64,000 nucleotides of DNA from CAZODA01 sp964578485 (lineage in GTDB: Bacteria; Bacteroidota; Bacteroidia; Bacteroidales; Marinilabiliaceae): positions 1 to 64,000 of the forward strand of contig CAZODA010000009.1 in NCBI GenBank assembly GCA_964578485.1, in the 5' to 3' direction. Positions within the stretch are counted from its first letter, which is position 1. Each line of letters begins with the position of its first letter. Below the pieces are notes generated by a model. That model searched no databases. It saw nothing but the letters and a program-made list of their open reading frames with translations, and was not told the origin of the DNA. Shown piece after piece: positions 60,528 to 64,000 of this stretch. Position numbers and translations under genes: made by a program.

Positions 60528-63500
60528 ATGAAAAAGGAAATTGGCAAAGTAATAATTCTTGGTTCAGGGGCATTAAAGATAGGAGAGGCCGGCGAATTTG
60601 ATTATTCAGGTTCTCAGGCTATTAAGGCTTTAAAGGAAGAAGCTATTAACACAGTTTTAATCAATCCTAATATTGCGACTGTTCAAACCTCAGAGAATCT
60701 TGCTGATAAAATATATTTTCTACCTGTAACACCTTATTTTGTAGAGAAAGTAATTAAAAAGGAGAAGCCCGATGGACTTCTCCTTTCTTTTGGTGGGCAA
60801 ACAGCATTAAATTGTGGTGTAGCATTATTTGAGCAAGGTATTCTTGAAAAATACAAGGTTCAGGTTTTGGGAACTCCTGTTCAATCTATTATTGACACGG
60901 AGGATCGTGAGATTTTCACAACTCGTATGTCTGAGATTAATGTAAAGACTCCAAATAGTGCTGCTGTAAGCTCTGTTGATGCTGCTTTAAAAGTTGCTTC
61001 TGACATGGGCTTTCCTGTCATTATTCGTTCGGCTTATACTCTTGGTGGTTTGGGTAGTGGTTTTTGTGCTGATTCTGCTGAGTTACGATTAAGGGCTGAA
61101 AATGCTTTGTCTTATTCGAATCAGATTCTTGTTGAAGAGTCGCTTAAAGGGTGGAAGGAAGTTGAATATGAGGTGGTTCGTGATTCTTACAATAATTGTA
61201 TTACAGTATGTAATATGGAGAATTTTGATCCTTTAGGCATACATACAGGTGAGAGCATTGTTGTTGCGCCTTCCCAGACTCTGTCCAATTCCGAATATCA
61301 CAAATTACGTGAATTAGCTCTTAGGATAGTACGTCATATTGGTATTGTAGGAGAATGTAATGTTCAATATGCTTTGGATCCGAATTCTGAAGACTATCGT
61401 GTAATTGAAGTTAACGCACGACTTTCACGCTCAAGTGCTTTAGCATCAAAGGCAACCGGATACCCTCTTGCTTTTGTTGCTGCAAAGCTTGGATTAGGCT
61501 ATGGTATGCATGAGATAAAAAATTCGGTAACAAAAGTTACTTCAGCGTTTTTTGAACCTGCACTTGACTACGTAGTATGTAAAATACCAAGGTGGGATTT
61601 AAGTAAATTCACGGGTGTTTCCCGTCAGATTGGTTCCAGCATGAAGAGTGTTGGTGAAATAATGGCCATTGGTCGTTCATTTGAAGAGGCACTTCAAAAG
61701 GGATTGCGGATGGTTGGTCAAGGCATGCATGGTTTTGTTGGCAATCAGCCTATCAAAGTTGGTGATATACGTAAGGAACTTACAGAACCTACTGATCAGC
61801 GTATTTTTGCACTTTCTGAAGCTTTGGAACAAGGCATTGGTGTTGAGGAGATTTATGAATTAAGTAAGATAAATACCTGGTTTCTCGAGAAGTTAAAGAA
61901 TATCACAGATATGAGTAAGAAGCTTTCGGCTTATTCATCTCTTGAAGATCTGGATGATAGTATTTTGTTAGATGCTAAGAAGCTTGGGTTTTCTGATTTT
62001 CAGATAGCACGTTTGGTGTTAAAAACTCCTGCTCATTTAATGGAAGAAGGTCTCTTGGCTGTGAGGGAATATCGTAAATCAAAAAACATAGTACCTGTTG
62101 TTAAGCAAATTGATACTCTTGCCGGTGAATTACCTGCCCGTGTGAATTATTTATATCTTACATATAATGGAACACATCATGATTTAGAATTTGAACAAGA
62201 TGAAAAATCGGTGATAGTTTTGGGTTCAGGTGCTTATCGTATAGGAAGTAGTGTTGAATTTGATTGGTGCAGTGTTAATGCTGTAGAAACTGTAAATAAG
62301 CAGGGTCTTCGTTCGGTAATGATAAATTATAATCCTGAAACGGTAAGTACTGATTATGATGTATGCGATCGTTTATTTTTTGATGAGTTAACTCTTGAAA
62401 GGGTTTTAGATATAACAGATCTTGAACAGCCCAGGGGAGTAATTATATCAATGGGTGGTCAGATACCCAATAATTTGGCTATGCGTTTGCATAAGCAAAA
62501 GGTAAAAATTTTAGGAACCTCTCCTGAAGATATTGATCGTGCCGAAAATAGAATGAAATTTTCTTCCCTTTTGGATGAGTTGAAGGTTGACCAACCCCGT
62601 TGGAGTGAACTTACCACTATTGACGACATCTATTCTTTTGTTGATGAAGTGGGATTTCCGGTTTTGGTGAGGCCTTCTTATGTTCTTTCGGGAGCAGCAA
62701 TGAATGTTGTAAGTAACCGCGATGAACTAAAGCATTTCCTTGAATTGGCAGCTAATGTATCGAAACAATATCCTGTGGTGGTATCAGAATTTATAGAGCA
62801 GGCTAAAGAGATGGAAGTTGATGCAGTAGCTCGAAATGGGGAAATTATTGCCTATGCAATTTCTGAACATATTGAGTTTGCCGGTGTGCATTCGGGTGAT
62901 GCTACCATTGTTTTTCCTCCTCAAAAGATTTATGTTGAAACAATAAGACGAGTAAAAAATATATCAAAGAAAATTGCTGCAGGATTTAATATATCAGGTC
63001 CTTTTAACATGCAGGTGTTGGCTAAGGATAATGATATAAAGGTAATTGAATGCAACCTTAGGGCTTCGCGCAGCTTCCCTTTTGTTTCTAAGGTGCTTAA
63101 AGTTAATTTAATTGATATTGCCACAAAAGTGGTACTTGGTTTACCGGTTGAAAAGCCCAACAGGAACTTGTTTGACCTTGATTATGTAGGAATAAAAGCT
63201 CCACAATTTTCATTTGCACGCCTTCTAAAGGCTGATCCGGTGTTGGGTGTTGATATGGCGTCCACCGGAGAGGTAGGATGCTTGGGAGTGAATTTATATG
63301 ATGCTGTTATGCAGGCAATGCTTTCGGTTGGATATACAGTACCCAAAAAGAACATACTAATTTCTTCAGGTCCGCTAAGGGATAAAATTGAGCTTTTGTC
63401 GAGTGCCCGATTGTTGAACGAAAAAGGCTATCAGTTATATGCTACTGAGGGGACCCATAAGTTTTTCAAGGAAAATGGCCTTGAGACAATTTTGTTGCAT

Positions 63501-63752
63501 TGGCCTGATGAACCGGATAAAAAACCAAATACCATGGATTATATAAAGGAGAAAAAATTGGATTTGGTTATTAACGTCCCTAAAAACCTCACTAAGGGGG
63601 AATTAAGAAATGGTTATCAGATTCGTCGAAACAGTATAGATTATAATGTACCTTTAATAACCAATGCCCGACTTGCAAGTACTTTCATTTCATCTTTCTG
63701 TAAACTCTCAATGGAGGATATTAGTATTAAAAGTTGGGATGAATACAAGTAG
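60528..63752 (+). CDS. carB: Carbamoyl-phosphate synthase large subunit (CarB)
   Basis: Makes carbamoyl phosphate from bicarbonate, two ATP and ammonia delivered by CarA. The 1074-residue chain is full length. It has two tandem ATP-grasp synthetase halves (starting VIILGSGALKIGEAGEFDYSG near 8-28 and VIVLGSGAYRIGSSVEFDW near 565-583), an oligomerisation domain between them, and a C-terminal MGS-like allosteric domain (from about 940, ILISSGPLRDK). It is divergent from the argR cluster with a 920-base gap and far from carA, which is near the other end of the window. Arginine and pyrimidine pathways both depend on it. Confidence 0.98.
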   Translation: MKKEIGKVIILGSGALKIGEAGEFDYSGSQAIKALKEEAINTVLINPNIATVQTSENLADKIYFLPVTPYFVEKVIKKEKPDGLLLSFGGQTALNCGVALFEQGILEKYKVQVLGTPVQSIIDTEDREIFTTRMSEINVKTPNSAAVSSVDAALKVASDMGFPVIIRSAYTLGGLGSGFCADSAELRLRAENALSYSNQILVEESLKGWKEVEYEVVRDSYNNCITVCNMENFDPLGIHTGESIVVAPSQTLSNSEYHKLRELALRIVRHIGIVGECNVQYALDPNSEDYRVIEVNARLSRSSALASKATGYPLAFVAAKLGLGYGMHEIKNSVTKVTSAFFEPALDYVVCKIPRWDLSKFTGVSRQIGSSMKSVGEIMAIGRSFEEALQKGLRMVGQGMHGFVGNQPIKVGDIRKELTEPTDQRIFALSEALEQGIGVEEIYELSKINTWFLEKLKNITDMSKKLSAYSSLEDLDDSILLDAKKLGFSDFQIARLVLKTPAHLMEEGLLAVREYRKSKNIVPVVKQIDTLAGELPARVNYLYLTYNGTHHDLEFEQDEKSVIVLGSGAYRIGSSVEFDWCSVNAVETVNKQGLRSVMINYNPETVSTDYDVCDRLFFDELTLERVLDITDLEQPRGVIISMGGQIPNNLAMRLHKQKVKILGTSPEDIDRAENRMKFSSLLDELKVDQPRWSELTTIDDIYSFVDEVGFPVLVRPSYVLSGAAMNVVSNRDELKHFLELAANVSKQYPVVVSEFIEQAKEMEVDAVARNGEIIAYAISEHIEFAGVHSGDATIVFPPQKIYVETIRRVKNISKKIAAGFNISGPFNMQVLAKDNDIKVIECNLRASRSFPFVSKVLKVNLIDIATKVVLGLPVEKPNRNLFDLDYVGIKAPQFSFARLLKADPVLGVDMASTGEVGCLGVNLYDAVMQAMLSVGYTVPKKNILISSGPLRDKIELLSSARLLNEKGYQLYATEGTHKFFKENGLETILLHWPDEPDKKPNTMDYIKEKKLDLVINVPKNLTKGELRNGYQIRRNSIDYNVPLITNARLASTFISSFCKLSMEDISIKSWDEYK

Positions 63753-63779
63753 GTTTTAATTTTCCAAAGAATTCAGCTT

Positions 63780-64000
63780 TTTGAGTTTAGAGTTTTGAGT
63801 TTCGAGTTTCGGGTTTCAGTGATCAGTAAATAAGTTATCACGAATTAGATCCAATTACAAATTAAAAATTACGCGGTTGTTTTGATCGAAGTCGAAATGC
63901 GCGAATAATTTATCCACGAATTACACGAATTACACGTATTTTTTAATTACACGAATTAATGAGTTAAGGGGTTCACGCAAAGCCTGCAAAGATTTTTCAC
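63780..64000. repeat. Short-repeat tract after carB
   Basis: GAGTTTCGAGTTTCGGGTTTC-type units occupy 63783-63820, and ACGAATTACACG-type units 63915-63958. The first word also occurs near 7970-8240, and ATTACACGTATT near 7850. No gene or clear terminator is visible up to the window edge. Confidence 0.65.

Overview
The window is a chromosomal piece of an AT-rich member of the Bacteroidota, probably Bacteroidales/Marinilabiliales-like. The signs are a SusC/SusD pair, two proteins with type IX secretion (T9SS) C-terminal sorting domains, lipoprotein signals, TAnnTTTG-type -7 boxes, almost no Shine-Dalgarno sequences, and a succinylated-intermediate arginine pathway known from Bacteroides. No rRNA, tRNA, CRISPR array, insertion sequence or phage gene was seen.

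Layout. (1) 0.1-6.9 kb, + strand: a histidine operon fragment (hisG, hisD, hisC, a secreted esterase, hisB, then carA), preceded by a His-rich leader peptide and an intrinsic terminator that together look like a classical attenuator. hisH, hisA, hisF and hisIE are absent. (2) 6.9-9.5 kb: lpxA, a repeat-rich intergenic stretch and a PagL-like lipid A deacylase. (3) 9.6-18.0 kb, - strand: a polysaccharide utilisation group (esterase, GH43, SusC, SusD). (4) 18.1-25.2 kb, + strand: a self-contained efflux operon (TetR, TolC, HlyD, two ABC ATPases, two ABC-2 permeases) with a recognisable promoter and overlapping operator. (5) 25.3-27.1 kb: a small lipoprotein and an MFS exporter. (6) 27.3-45.8 kb, mostly + strand: a hemicellulose-degradation group with tandem CE15 glucuronoyl esterases, a CE1-like esterase, a large GH3, two GH43 enzymes, mscL (- strand), and a 1523-residue T9SS-sorted repeat protein. 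(7) 45.9-59.6 kb, - strand: one long amino-acid cluster in transcription order argR, GNAT acyltransferase, argG, argC, argD, proC, proB, proA, argF', argB, argE, argH, gltA. (8) 60.5-63.8 kb, + strand: carB, divergent from argR.

How it fits together. With carA and carB, the window encodes every step from glutamate to arginine, and all of proline synthesis. The carbamoyltransferase carries Pro at position 90, the residue tied to N-succinylornithine specificity. ArgR probably controls the cluster through two ARG-like boxes spaced exactly 21 bp centre to centre over the argR promoter. The secreted enzymes together suggest attack on acetylated, glucuronoylated, arabinosylated xylan, although no endo-xylanase is present here.

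The items most worth a second look are the his attenuator, the four-copy uncharacterised module in the 1523-residue protein, the Asn-Gly-Asp repeat expansion that splits a carbohydrate-binding module, the double-palindrome TetR operator, the paired ARG boxes, and a set of short repeats that recurs in four intergenic regions.
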